This document shows positions 39,240-50,632 of a DNA stretch of 64,000 bases, piece by piece (within the stretch, counting starts at the first letter, position 1; each line of letters begins with the position of its first letter). Both the position numbers and the translations under genes were made by a program. The notes under the pieces were generated by a model. The model searched no databases. It was not told where the DNA came from and saw only the letters and a program-made list of their open reading frames with translations. Source of the stretch: Marisa cornuarietis (lineage: Eukaryota > Mollusca > Gastropoda > Architaenioglossa > Ampullariidae); contig SMMW01000018.1 in assembly GCA_004794655.1 (NCBI GenBank), forward strand, positions 2,000,501 through 2,064,500, given 5' to 3'.

Positions 39240-40020
39240 AGACGATTTAGGTCCACAATTAGCAGTCAGCAACTCGGAGGCGAACAAATACTCCTACGTA
39301 CGTCAGCGAGAAGCGATCGCGGGATGGGGAAGGTAGCAGTGAGTTTAAACTTATTCACTTGGAGAATGTTTAATGGAGTGCTTGCTTCGCCTGCTCAAGA
39401 CTTTAACCGATGGGTCGGTGCGTCCAGTTACTGGTGTGGGCAAAAAGCTCACTTGTCATCTACTGCAGGAAGAATGTTACTGATTCAAACGTATACAAAA
39501 ATATGCATCTCTTTTAACAGTACAGCCCGCAACCTATACCAAAAATAATAAATTTGAATCTGTGGAGTATGGCAATAAATAATAACACGATGGCTTCATT
39601 TGACAGTTTTTTTTAAAAATCATGTTATCAGTTTATAACTCCAGAGTTATAGTCCTACACAAGCTCATCTTTGTTTATTCACGGCACGAATGCTAATAAT
39701 AGATTCACAAAGCCGTTCCTCTTTTAAAAATATTGTTGGCTACATCGTGTCTGTGGGTTAGTAGGTTAAGCAGACATAATAGCAGACGACAAGTTGGCGC
39801 AGCAGAAGACTGCAGCGAAATGCGTGTCACGTGACCACTCAAGACGCATGCGCAGCCATTGGCAGTGCGTGTTTGTCGCACGACGCGCAGCAGGCCGGGA
39901 AAACGAACAGCTGAGAGCAGCTGAGCAGACGAAAGCTCACAAAATATCCTCAAGTGCGCACACGAAGACATTTTAAAGAAAGCGAGGATATTTCGTCGTT
40001 GCCGAGACACAAACGGAAGC
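39240..40020. other. Upstream region of gene G
   Basis: No exon in 39240-39780. From 39780 the sequence is GC-richer, with an inverted CCAAT (GCCATTGG, about 39857) and the GTCACGTGAC palindrome, and runs without a recognised intron into the gene G start. It probably contains the promoter and 5'UTR. Confidence 0.4.
39826..39835. promoter_or_regulatory. GTCACGTGAC palindrome (E-box / CLEAR-like) upstream of gene G
   Basis: A perfect 10-bp palindrome with a CACGTG core, about 200 bp before the gene G start codon. The same decamer lies 170 bp before the start of paralogue J. It matches the consensus bound by MiT/TFE and USF bHLH-zip factors in animals; binding here is inference. Confidence 0.4.
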
Positions 40021-40035
40021 AGGGCGTCAGTGACA

Positions 40036-41855
40036 ATGTCAAGCCAAGAAGAAAGTGCAGCCAATATGTCGGATATCGAGAAAAACGGACATCGTGACCT
40101 GGTGATCCCTGTGGTGGAGGGGATTCCTCTACCCATACTGAGAAGTACCAAGGAGGAGTGGGAGAAACACATCACTGATCTGCGCAACATGGAGCTTCGA
40201 CACGACGACGTTCTGCTGTGCAGCTATCCGAAAACAGGTAAAATGTCAGACTGAGGTAAGTACGTGTCTTCAGACTGGTGAGAGGCATTAGATGGAGGGG
40301 TGAGGTCTCCAGCTAAGATGTGAGGATGAAACTCTGATATGAAAGAAGATAAGGTGTGAAAAGCTATCGGTCAACAAAGAGAGAGAGAGACCCACGCGAA
40401 ATGTCAGTGAGCGTGGCAAGACAGAAGGTCAAAATATAGAACAGTGGGAAGGGGTCAGGCAGAGGCTATAGAACACGATGAATGGGAGCAATTTTCTTCC
40501 CACCCAAGTGAATCACCAAGCAGGAACGCGCACACACACACACACATCTCATTCGAACAGAATGTTTTTATTAAACAGAACATGAAATATTCCCATATGG
40601 TCTTGCACAGATGTCTCATATCTCCGTTTTATTGTACACTAATATAGCACATCGATCACTGAGTATTGAGTAATCACACTAGAATCTGTAAACATTATGG
40701 GGAATGTGTGCATAATTATCTGCCCGTACTGACATGTTTTTAGCTGATGTAGTTTCATATATGCATACACAAATACACGCATACAAATTGTCCTCGCTTG
40801 ATATGAAAGCTTACGAAATTTTAATGAAAAATTTAGTAAACTTATGCTACATTAAATATGTAATCAATTATGAAAATGTTTTTCAAATGATTAAATATTA
40901 AACGTGTTTAATATTGTTTTCAAATATCATATAAAAAATATGTGTTCATCCGGAACAATCAACCTGGCCCAGCCTTCTGCAATCATTAGTCTTAATCTGC
41001 TTTAGTTTCTTAATTACAAAACTAAGGAGGTAGGTGTATATCTGTTCGTGTTCCATGATGGTTTTATCCTATTATGAGTGGTAGGATGGCTGCGTTGTGG
41101 CTTCAGCAAGTTCTATTATATCCCCCGGGCAGGATCTGCCAGTAATTTCAGAACAGATTGTATGTGTAGGTATGTGTCGCTATTTAACCTTTTATCATGC
41201 GGCGATAAGTGTTAGCCAGGAACTTACTCTGTGACAATCTGTTGGACAGGAACTCACTGGCTGTGGGAGGTGACCTCCATGCTGGTGCAAGGCAAAGCCG
41301 AGTACGAGACACGTCGCAAGGAGCAGCTGATGATGGAGTTTGTCGATGTCGACCTGATAGCGACAATGGTGTCCCCGCGCATCCTCAATACGCATCTTCC
41401 GGTTTCCATGTTGCCGTGGCAACAGATCAGAGACAAGCATATCAAGGTCCTCCATGTTTATCGCAATCCCAAGGACACTGTAGTGTCTTCCTTTTTCATG
41501 ATGAAAGACATTTGGAAATCTCAAGGAAGATCGTTGGAGTTTCCAGAATTTTTTGAACTATTTATAACTGGCAAAGGTGAGAATATCTTCTTTTACCAAT
41601 GTTTGCGGTAGTATGTCGATTGAGATAAGTACAATTAAAAATAAAATAAAATATATACAGACAGTAATCACATCTTTCTTTAATCTCACACAGTGTGAAG
41701 TGCATTTCATTCTTAGGGGTGCTTGTCAGTAATGGAGTCAAGATCTGCAAAAACAATAACATTTCCATGCCCTTTCCTCCTAGTAAATTTATTATAAGAT
41801 AGTGTGGTGTTGTTTATATATGTTAATTACTTTCAATATAAAAAATCTCTCTCAC

Positions 41856-41900
<45 letters not shown>

Positions 41901-42263
41901 CTCCAGTGCTCTCTCCTACCTTAGCCAGGTATGCTAAACGGAGGTAAACATGAAGGATTGGGGCAGTCGATACGATTTGTGCATTTGATTTTCTTTCAGT
42001 CATGTATGGTGCCTACTTCAACTATCTGCGGCAGTTTCACGCTTTCGCCCAGGAGAATCCGACTGTCCCAGTGTTGTCCATTTCATTTGAAGATATGAAA
42101 CGGGTTTGTAATGATACTGTGAACCTTTAGACAAGATTTACACAATCTGGCCTAACTACCGGCTCGGCATTACCTGTGATATTTTAAATACTTTAGTAAG
42201 TAGATCTGCATTTGTAAAGTCAAATTATAGGAAAGAGAGAAGACCTCGTATAGAATAGACAAA

Positions 42264-42328
<65 letters not shown>

Positions 42329-43230
42329 TATCCACAATCTCCCTTTAAACTGATGTATAGAATTCTTATTCATTGAAACACTGTTTTCAGAATCCATCAG
42401 GAAAAGTACAACAACTTGCTGAGTTCCTAAAAGCCCCAGCGTCCCAACAGCTGTGTGAGGAAATCGCAGAAGCCTGCAGTTTCCAGAATATGAAGAAACA
42501 CGATGAAAACAAAGTAGAACCTGAAATCTGCAAAAAAATGGACTCTCCACGCCCATTAATCACAATGTACAGAAAAGGTAATAATGATATTGTGTAACTC
42601 CTCTTTCTCTTGTTATTACATTGTAATGTAAACGCTTGGCAGCCTGCCTCACATTCCACAAATAATGTATTTTTAGAATTTAGTATCACTGTGTAACACA
42701 ATTTAGTGAAATATGATTTCCCAAAAATGACATATAGGTCGCAAAACGGTAAAAAAAATTTGTCGATGATGTTTAATGAATCTGAATTCAGAACTGTCCA
42801 TAGCGACCATAATTTATTCAACACCAAACCAACTTTGTGACTACAAATTACACTTATAAAGGTCATTATAGAAATATATCAGTTTTATTTAAATTTACAC
42901 CAGTTCACTCATATGGATTTTATTTATGTAATTTTCATTCTTTATATCTGTTTGCCTACTTATCAATGTGTCTAGCAATTTACGCATGCGCGTATGCTCG
43001 GGCGCGCGCGCGAGTGTGTGTGTGTGAGAGAGAGAGAGAAAAAAAACATATCACCATAGCCCTCAACTCACCTGAGGACTCTTCGTTTTGTCTTCTGATC
43101 CTCGCATGTTCGTGTTTCAGGAGAGGTGGGCGACTGGAAGAATTACCTTACTGTAGCCATGAGCGAGCGGATGGATGCAGTCGTAAAGGAAGAAATGAAA
43201 GACCTGCCTTTTGTCATACAGTATTCGTGA
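40036..43230 (+). CDS. Gene G: cytosolic sulfotransferase (SULT1-like), 309 aa
   Basis: Five coding exons: 40036-40237, 41250-41576, 42000-42103, 42391-42577, 43121-43230 (930 nt). First ATG (MSSQEESA) used; a second in-frame ATG eleven codons later (MSDIEKNG) is possible. Motifs: P-loop CSYPKTG (Lys66), THWLWEVTS, catalytic His116 in [49 protein letters not shown], intact [10 protein letters not shown]. The Phe after HLP is Val here, and the YYHH segment after the 3'-phosphate site is replaced by SFFMM, which lines the acceptor pocket in the family and may shift substrate choice. Closest paralogue is J, on the opposite strand. Confidence 0.93.
40520..41180. other. Intron 1 of gene G
   Basis: AT-rich intronic sequence. 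No additional exon or transposon recognised. Confidence 0.4.
42266..42322. repeat. (CA)n microsatellite in intron 3 of gene G
   Basis: Perfect CA run of nearly 60 bp about 70 bp before exon 4. Confidence 0.95.
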
Positions 43231-43378
43231 AGCAACATCCTGACACTATCGGTGTTTACCCTGGAATTCTTCTCAGGACCTGAAATAGCAGTAGCAACAG
43301 TGCGGAGAAAAAGAAAGGCTGGAGGGGAAGTGGAATAATGGGAGTACTGGAACAAGAACGGAGTAAATGAGAAAGAGA

Positions 43379-43380
<2 letters not shown>

Positions 43381-43464
<84 letters not shown>
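43381..43464. repeat. (TG)n(GA)n compound microsatellite
   Basis: About 66 bp of TG followed by GA repeats, 150 bp downstream of the gene G stop codon. Confidence 0.95.
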
Positions 43465-44236
43465 TGGGGGAGAAAGATGCGGGAGGGAGAGAGAACGAAT
43501 GCGAAGGAGTTTTACTACATCCACAAAATCTCTGACCATACAAGATTTTTCAATTCTTTATTTCCTTATGGTAGTGTTCATGTGCTATATACATTAATGT
43601 GCTATATCCACCGATGTTCCACGAAGGCATAGATCTGTGGCACCTGTCTTCATGTAAACAGTGTTGTCTTTACACGCGACACACATATAATACTTTATTT
43701 AATAATCAGAGAGAGAAGACCGAACCTATTTTTCCCTCAGCCTCAGAAAGTTTATATATATATATATACACACACACACTCGTGTGTAAGTCCTTTAAAC
43801 AATCTATTAAAACTGTCACGTTCTCTACATTTTTGTTAAACACTATCATAATTATTAATAATTATACTTCGACAGTAATTGGTTTACTGATGATTTGTGA
43901 AAAGACACGATGTGCGGGTGAGTGTGTAAAAATCCTACTTGACTGGGACAAAAGTGGAGACATTTTGGCCACGTTTGACGAAGTTTTTTTTATTTAATCT
44001 TCACATAACCACTTTGCTAAACTTAAACAAACGTTTGTCCATATTTGTCCGGAAAAGACGAGAACTTAGTCAGTCAAATAGATAGATAGAGCATGACCCG
44101 TCCTCAACATCCACTGATAGCCCAGCTCATATCACCAATGTGTTGATAAATACATTCTGCATCTCAGTAGCTGAGGCAGATAGGCTGGATCGCTACAGAG
44201 GTGAGCACACAAACACAAACACAAGACAGAGGCACA

Positions 44237-46626
44237 ATGTCGGGTGGAGAAGCAGCACAGCCGGTCACTAACTTATTAACAATCGATGTGGACGGATTTC
44301 CACTTCCAGTTAAGCGCAAGAGTGTGGATGAGTGGAGAAAGGCACTCGATGGGCTGAGAAAGGCGGAGCTTCGGGACGATGACATTTTGATGTTTTGCTA
44401 TCCTAAAGCAGGTAAGGTGCTAGCAGCAGAGCACCAAGACAGGTATGCTGGTGTCGTTATAGGACAACATTAGACACATTTCAGCTAGTTAGATGAACAT
44501 TCATATCCAAAATAACTGGAAAGTGTTCTCTGTCGCTTCATTCGAAAGTTTGTTTTATTTCTCATTCTATTTTAACCATAAAATGCGTGTTCCTCTTGTC
44601 TCTCTTAAACCTATACGCACAACTACATTGGTACGCATAACACACACACACTCTCTCTCTCTTTCTCTCGCATCTTCTAGTCTCGTAAACGCTGTGTTTA
44701 TAAGCGCATAGCGTTTTATCGGACGAAAGCCATTGTAAATTCTCAACTACACATTCATTTTTTTCCCCATCGTCGCTGAAAAAATAAGGAGAGTTCATAA
44801 AAATAGAATATGTCTAACATTTTTTTAAAACTAAAAGTAGGAAATTCTTTTTAAGTTAAACGATAGCTGGATAAAACGACGTCTCTCTTGTCTCTCTCTC
44901 TCTCTCTATCACACACACATATATATATACACACACACGCACGCACACACACACACACACACACAAATAAAGATACGCACACAACTTTGTACACACTCGC
45001 AGGCCGACGCACACTCAAAGAACCATCACATACACACACACAAGCACAGGGAGAGACGGAGAATCTAAAATACAAACTGGCATAAAGATAAAGGCACAGA
45101 GAAAGAGAAAAAAATTGTTCTTTTCCCCAGGAACTCACTGGCTGTGGGAGGTGACCTCCATGCTGTTACAAGGCAAGGCGGAATACGACCCCCGCCGTAA
45201 GGAACAGCTCATGATGGAGTTCATCAACGTAGAAGAAATGGCGGCCATGCAGTCACCGCGCATCCTGAACACGCATCTTCCGTTTTCCATGTTGCCATGG
45301 GAACAAATTCGAGACAAACGGATCAAGGTCTTCCACATATATCGCAACCCCAAGGACACTGCCGTATCCTTCTTCCACATGTCTAAAGGCATCCTACTTC
45401 GCCAAAAGGCTTCACAACCATTGGAGTTCGCCGAGTACTTTGAGAACTTCATAAACGGCAGAGGTTTGTTCTATTACAGGTATAATGTCTTTTATGAGCT
45501 ATGATAAGCTATGCATAAGCAGAGACCAAACCCTGTCTTCAGTCCATCTTGTGCCTTGCGGATGAAAAGAAAATGAGAAGACCAGGTAAGAGCTAGTTAA
45601 AAACTATAAAAAAAATATAAAAAAGAAGAATGGCGCTAGACTTATTTGTTTTTTGCAGGTGCTTATGGCAGCTACTTCACTTATTTAAAGCAGTTTCACA
45701 AATTTACCCAAGAGAACCCGGATGTTCCGGTACTCAACTTGTCTTTCGAAGACATGAAAAAGGTGAACATAATTATTCGGAACCATACTAAGAGAATACT
45801 AAAAATTTTTGTCCCAATTATACATGTCATCCACAGACACAGGCCTGTCGAATTCTCTGCACTGTATGTATAATTTGATCTTATTATTACTATTTTATAA
45901 GTTATTCTACGTGCCTCGTGTATTAGAAAATGGAATTAAAAGAAGAAAAGCGACTTCAGTAACGAAATATATTATGTAAAAATGTATCTAAAAATAAAAG
46001 TACAGGAAATCTTACAGGCATCAAAATACTCACAGCAAGTAAAGAAGTTAATGAAGCCAACGAACAGTAGCTTTTATTTCAAAAGAAGTATTTGTCAATT
46101 CTTATTTCTAAAGAACCCTTTGGAAAGCGTGAAGCGCATTGCCAAATTCCTATCCGTGTCGATCGCGGACGAGGTTTGTGCGGAGATTGTAGAGGCCTGC
46201 AGTTTCCAGAACATGAAGAAACAGGCTGAGAAGAAAGAAGTCACTGAAGGTGAAACTCGTCGGGTCACGGATGCGGACGTGTACAGGAAAGGTCAGCATG
46301 TTTGTCTTTATTTTTCATGTTCGTATTTGGTCATCTTTGTCCATATCTCTGTCTTCCTTTGATCCCTTCCATCTGTCCTTCAGCTGTCTGTGTGTCTGCC
46401 TGTCTTTAGTGTTAATCTGCGACTGATGTGGGTGCAAGAATGCGGCTGACTGCCCCCCCCCTGCTCATAACTGCAGTAATGTTCCTAAACGCCTTTCCGC
46501 TACTTGTTCACAACAGGAGAGACTGGTGACTGGAAGAATTACTTAACCGTGGCAATGAGCGAGCGACTGGACAACATGGCGGAAGAGGCTATGGTGGATC
46601 TTCCATATGTCTTGCAGTACTACTGA
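44237..46626 (+). CDS. Gene H: cytosolic sulfotransferase (SULT1-like), 299 aa
   Basis: Five coding exons: 44237-44411, 45131-45463, 45659-45762, 46114-46291, 46517-46626 (900 nt). The first ATG (MSGGEAAQ) gives the shortest N-terminus of the array, close to vertebrate SULT1 length. Motifs: P-loop FCYPKAG (Lys57), THWLWEVTS, catalytic His107 in LNTHLPFSMLPW, YRNPKDTAVSFFHMS, LNLSFEDMKK, VYRKGETGDWKNYL, intact [10 protein letters not shown], and an unusual LQYY end. Exon 2 is two codons longer than in most copies. The acceptor before exon 4 (TTTCTAAAG) is weak but phase-correct. Tandem with G, about 1 kb downstream. ATTAAA occurs about 140 bp after the stop and AATAAA about 270 bp after it. 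Confidence 0.92.
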
Positions 46627-47124
46627 ATCACACGCCCATCATCGTTATTTTGTGAGAAGACATCATAAGCAAACAGAAACATCAGTGAAGACGATTATTA
46701 CAAAAATTACGACTTGGATTTTGTGCAAGAGACCAAAGAAGTCTACATTGGACATTATTCTACATTAAAACACTTGAATTAAAAGGAAGGCATTTGCTGT
46801 AAGCGTGAATGTTGACACGGGAATGTGTGAGGGGGGATGAAGCAATATCGAAGTTACTTTAGATAACTATAATTTGAATAGAGACTTAAACAGAAATAAA
46901 TCAAAGCTTATAATGGCTCGAGGCAATAGAATAAAACAGTTAATGTAACTGTCATATAACTTTTGCGGAACATGCCTACAAATGTTTGCCTTGTTCGATA
47001 CCATAAAATAGTCCTCGTAAAATACCAGCATCGAGAATGGTCGATGAATAAACAAAGATTTAGGGATCAAATGCAATTTACTTTTTAGTAAACATCATCC
47101 CCTTTTACATCAGCCGACCGACCA

Positions 47125-47710
47125 GCTGCTACTCATGAATCCAGCCTGTCACCAGCAGCCTAGCAAAGAAAACTTGAAAAGATAAATGCACTAGCCAAGC
47201 CAGAAGTGTAAACTTTTACGGAGAAAAGCGGATTCCGACACAGCTGGATGGACAGTTGGATTCTGACATTAAAAAATAGACTGATGGTCAGAGAGGCTGT
47301 CATTCGTTTATTAATATGCCAGTGAACCTTTAATTTAGACGAATATATGTCAAGTCTTCTTTAATCGTAATTCTTGATACTGCAATACATGAGAAATTTA
47401 TAATAAGCAATGTATCCAAATGTGTATCTATAAGAAACCTGCCTTCTGTCCTTCTGTCAATGTGCAGCGTGCATGAGCTAATCTACACCAGTCACTCCCT
47501 GCAAAGGGTTAACTCATCTAATAGATTTACACCTGCGAATCTTTTTAAAAGGCAAAAAATTAATCATACGTTTGGCTTATCAACCTGACGAAAATAGTGG
47601 ACAAGTTCAAAGTTCGCTAGCGTGAAGTGAATAGCACTTGTCTATGTCAGAGTCACACGCCGAGGTTATCACTTCAATACTTTGGTGATATGTTCTAATT
47701 TGTTTCTCTC
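47125..47710. repeat. Dispersed repeat, copy 1 (shared with 55010-55382)
   Basis: Shares long blocks with 55010-55382 in the same orientation: GGACAGTTGGATTCTGACA, GTCAGAGAGGCTGTCATTC, GAATAGCACTTGTC and a final TAAT(T/C)TGTTTCTC. Possibly the N-terminal part of a LINE on the minus strand, because the second copy abuts a reverse-transcriptase fragment. Confidence 0.7.
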
Positions 47711-48019
47711 ATTGTGTTAACTTATTATCAAGGAACAGGACACAAGTCTGCAGGCAGTTTCTAAGGTAAATATGTGGAAGAATGACGTCTGGTTATAAAT
47801 TAACATCTCAGCAGGTTCTTTGTGTACTCGTGTGAGTAAGCGATATTTTAAAACTTTTGCACAGAAATGGTGTTAAACTGTTGCTAAATGTTTGTTAAAT
47901 AGCTGTTAAGTTAGTTGTTTTACGGAGCAAAGTAACAGTGCTCGACTTCGAAAAGACTACATTTCAGCATTAATGTATAAATAATACTGGCATAGTTATA
48001 GTTATCTTCTCTCGGATCC

Positions 48020-48800
48020 TGTTGTCACCTGTACAGGTTCCCCTCAAGGCTGCTGTTTACCACTACTGTTCAAACTTTATACCATATAACAGTTGTAGAA
48101 GCACTACCGATTGGAGCTTTCTGATAAAATTTGCTGCTGACTTCTGTATGATAATGAACATGTTCACAGTGGCACTCTTCCTTTCTCCGCTTGTGTGGCG
48201 AACACTTCTTTATCTTGAATGCCTCAAAGACTAAGGAAATGATCTTCGACTTTTCGAATGAACAGTCCTTAGACAGTCATCAGTACTACCCATGATGATG
48301 CCATCGAAGTAGTCGAACCTTAAAAATATTTAGGTACCATCTTCGTCAACAAGCTGAAATGGGACATCAACACTGACATGATCCTCCTTAACAGTCAACA
48401 ACGCCTGTACCTCCTACTTAGATCTTTCTGCCATCTTTGTTATCCCCACTGTATCAGTCTTTAATCGAAGGTCTCATCCCTTTTTTATTTCATCTCCTGT
48501 TTCCACAACCTCTCCGTAGGGAACAGGAATAGTCTGGTCTTCCTTGTTAATATCTGTTCTAAGATCACCAGAATCAGGAAGACGGACTTGACAGCCTTCT
48601 GTCATCAGCAAATCCTTAGGAAGGCATCCGGCATCCTCTCTATTTCTGATCATGTGCTGACATGTGAGTTTTCACTCTTGCGGTCTGGCTGTAGGTACGC
48701 GATGCCTGTTTGCAAAACCCAATCGCCACCGCAATTTATTCATTCCACGTGCCATTCACTTGATTAACTCTACTGGCCATGATCTTGTATTAACCTGAGG
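48020..48800 (+). mobile_element. Non-LTR retrotransposon reverse-transcriptase pseudogene
   Basis: With frameshifts and stops, the plus strand reads TGSPQGCCLPLLFKLYT (reverse-transcriptase block), a degenerate F(A)DD region (KICC*LLYDNE), and KYLGTIFVNKLKWDINTDM, then NSQQRLYLLLRSF, the thumb-region signature of LINE ORF2 proteins. No intact frame is left. Confidence 0.7.
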
Positions 48801-48809
48801 TGACCTAAG

Positions 48810-48848
48810 GTCACCAACTGTATCTACTGTTGCTGGGAATGTGTATTG

Positions 48849-48888
<40 letters not shown>

Positions 48889-49880
48889 TTATTTAAACAT
48901 GTGTATGTATGTATGTATTATCTCTATATGCTGCTAGTTTGTGCACTATCTGGAATTGTCCTTGTGGATTGTATAGCACAATACGCTCATAAATATTTAA
49001 GGCGAAAAGAATTTTAAGATAATTGTTTTTGTTGAACTGGTCGGCTTTCTTTTAATATCTTTCATATTCATGGGTATTTTTGAATAGTTGCGTTGTTATT
49101 CAGTAGTTTTACAAAGGTTTGTTGTCTTTCTGACACAATGAACCCGGTAGCCCTTTGATCTTTGACAGAAAATTTAAGACATTTTAATGTACGATTAGCC
49201 AACGTTCATCAAATCAAAATTCTCATCTGATCAGAAGTATAATTCGCACATTTATTAGTCGTGCATGAAAGTTGTTCACTTTAAGGACCCTAGACAGCGA
49301 ATCCAATGCCTGAATGGTTGTTGTGTTTGAAAACAAACCTTCTCTTCTTTGATTTTTTAGTAGAACTTTCTTTATTAAACACGATTGACTGAATAAGAGA
49401 CTCGTGTTTGTGTAGGCCTAAAACGTGGCCCCACATTAAACATGTTCATTGCATGAACTAGATAAGCGCAAGTAAAGTCTAGTATTTATACATACACACA
49501 AGTAGACGATAAGACAGTCGTGTATATCTGACCTTTTAGATAACGAGGGATCGTTATTCATCAAACACCTACACATGATAGCAACATTATAGAACATGTT
49601 ACCCACACCAGGAACTCCGCTTGGAGTCATCATGTCAGGAGGAAGACTCAAAATGTCTCTCTGTTGTGTAATGTTCTCACAGGAACATACAAGTAACTCT
49701 TCGCCCCTCTTGACAGTTGTCTGAGTGAGCCAGAGTACATGATGATCGCCCTGAGTGAGTTAAATTCGTATGGTTAGAGTTCCAGTATATTTAGGAGTTT
49801 CTTCTTCTGGCAGACACTAGAAAGTCACCTAGAAAATATATCAAACTAACTCTGCAGAGAAAAGTGCAGTACTGGCCAGC
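48810..49880. other. No gene recognised between H and I
   Basis: Contains a (TG)n(GA)n run at 48850-48886 and GTAT repeats at 48900-48920; otherwise unremarkable AT-rich sequence. Confidence 0.4.
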
Positions 49881-49899
49881 AACCACCATTAGATTCTGT

Positions 49900-50570
49900 T
49901 CCCAAAAATGTAGCGTCCATTAAAATTTTTTTAACAGTAAGTTACTGTTGAAGCTAATTAAAAACTATTATTCAGGATAAAGTGTTTGGGCTTGACACTT
50001 TATATCTGAGCATAATCTATACTAGACTTAAAAAAACAGGTAATTCTCTTTCTAAACTTAACTTTATGATTTCTACAAAAAGTTATTGTTCAGAGTGTGA
50101 TTACTGTTTGTCGAAGTCGGGCGTGAATTTTGGAGCTGGGGACACGCAGAATGTGATTTTTGTCTAGAGGGGACAATATCCCAGCACCTTTGTACAACGG
50201 CTACACAACATATGGCGTATTGTATTGTACTGTTATCGTAAATATTTACACAGCTCTGTCCCGACCAGGATAAATGAGATACAAATTATGTGTCCGACAT
50301 TTTTTTCTTGGCGGAGACACTAACAGTGCAGCTGGAGCAAATGCTACACGACAAAGCCATTCGTATCAACATTTTTAAGTTATTCACTGCTGTCGAACTA
50401 TTGACTTCCGATCTTGAACTAAACTTTCCCGCCTTTCGTCTACAAACATTTTTGTAAACTATTTATTTTTGTTTATAAACAATGCTTTCATTCTTAAACA
50501 TACTGTGCTAAAAACTCTTCCGTAATAAAAATGAACTGAAATAAAAAGAGTTCATTAGTTCAACAAATTA
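49900..50570 (+). other. Possible degraded retroelement upstream of gene I
   Basis: Short Cys-rich words (YCSECDYC at about 50087) and a stretch reading FFLGGDTNSAAGA across a frameshift recall LINE C-termini, but the match is too weak to identify. Confidence 0.2.
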
Positions 50571-50632
50571 ATTTTATTTGGTAAACTATCGATTTCAGAC
50601 AAGTTTGGTTTTGGAAAGAACGGAAAACACAT

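Noticed and set aside
40036..44239. GTG starts upstream of the ATGs of G and H
   Set aside because: Animal genes rarely use GTG; the first ATG gives a start consistent with the family.
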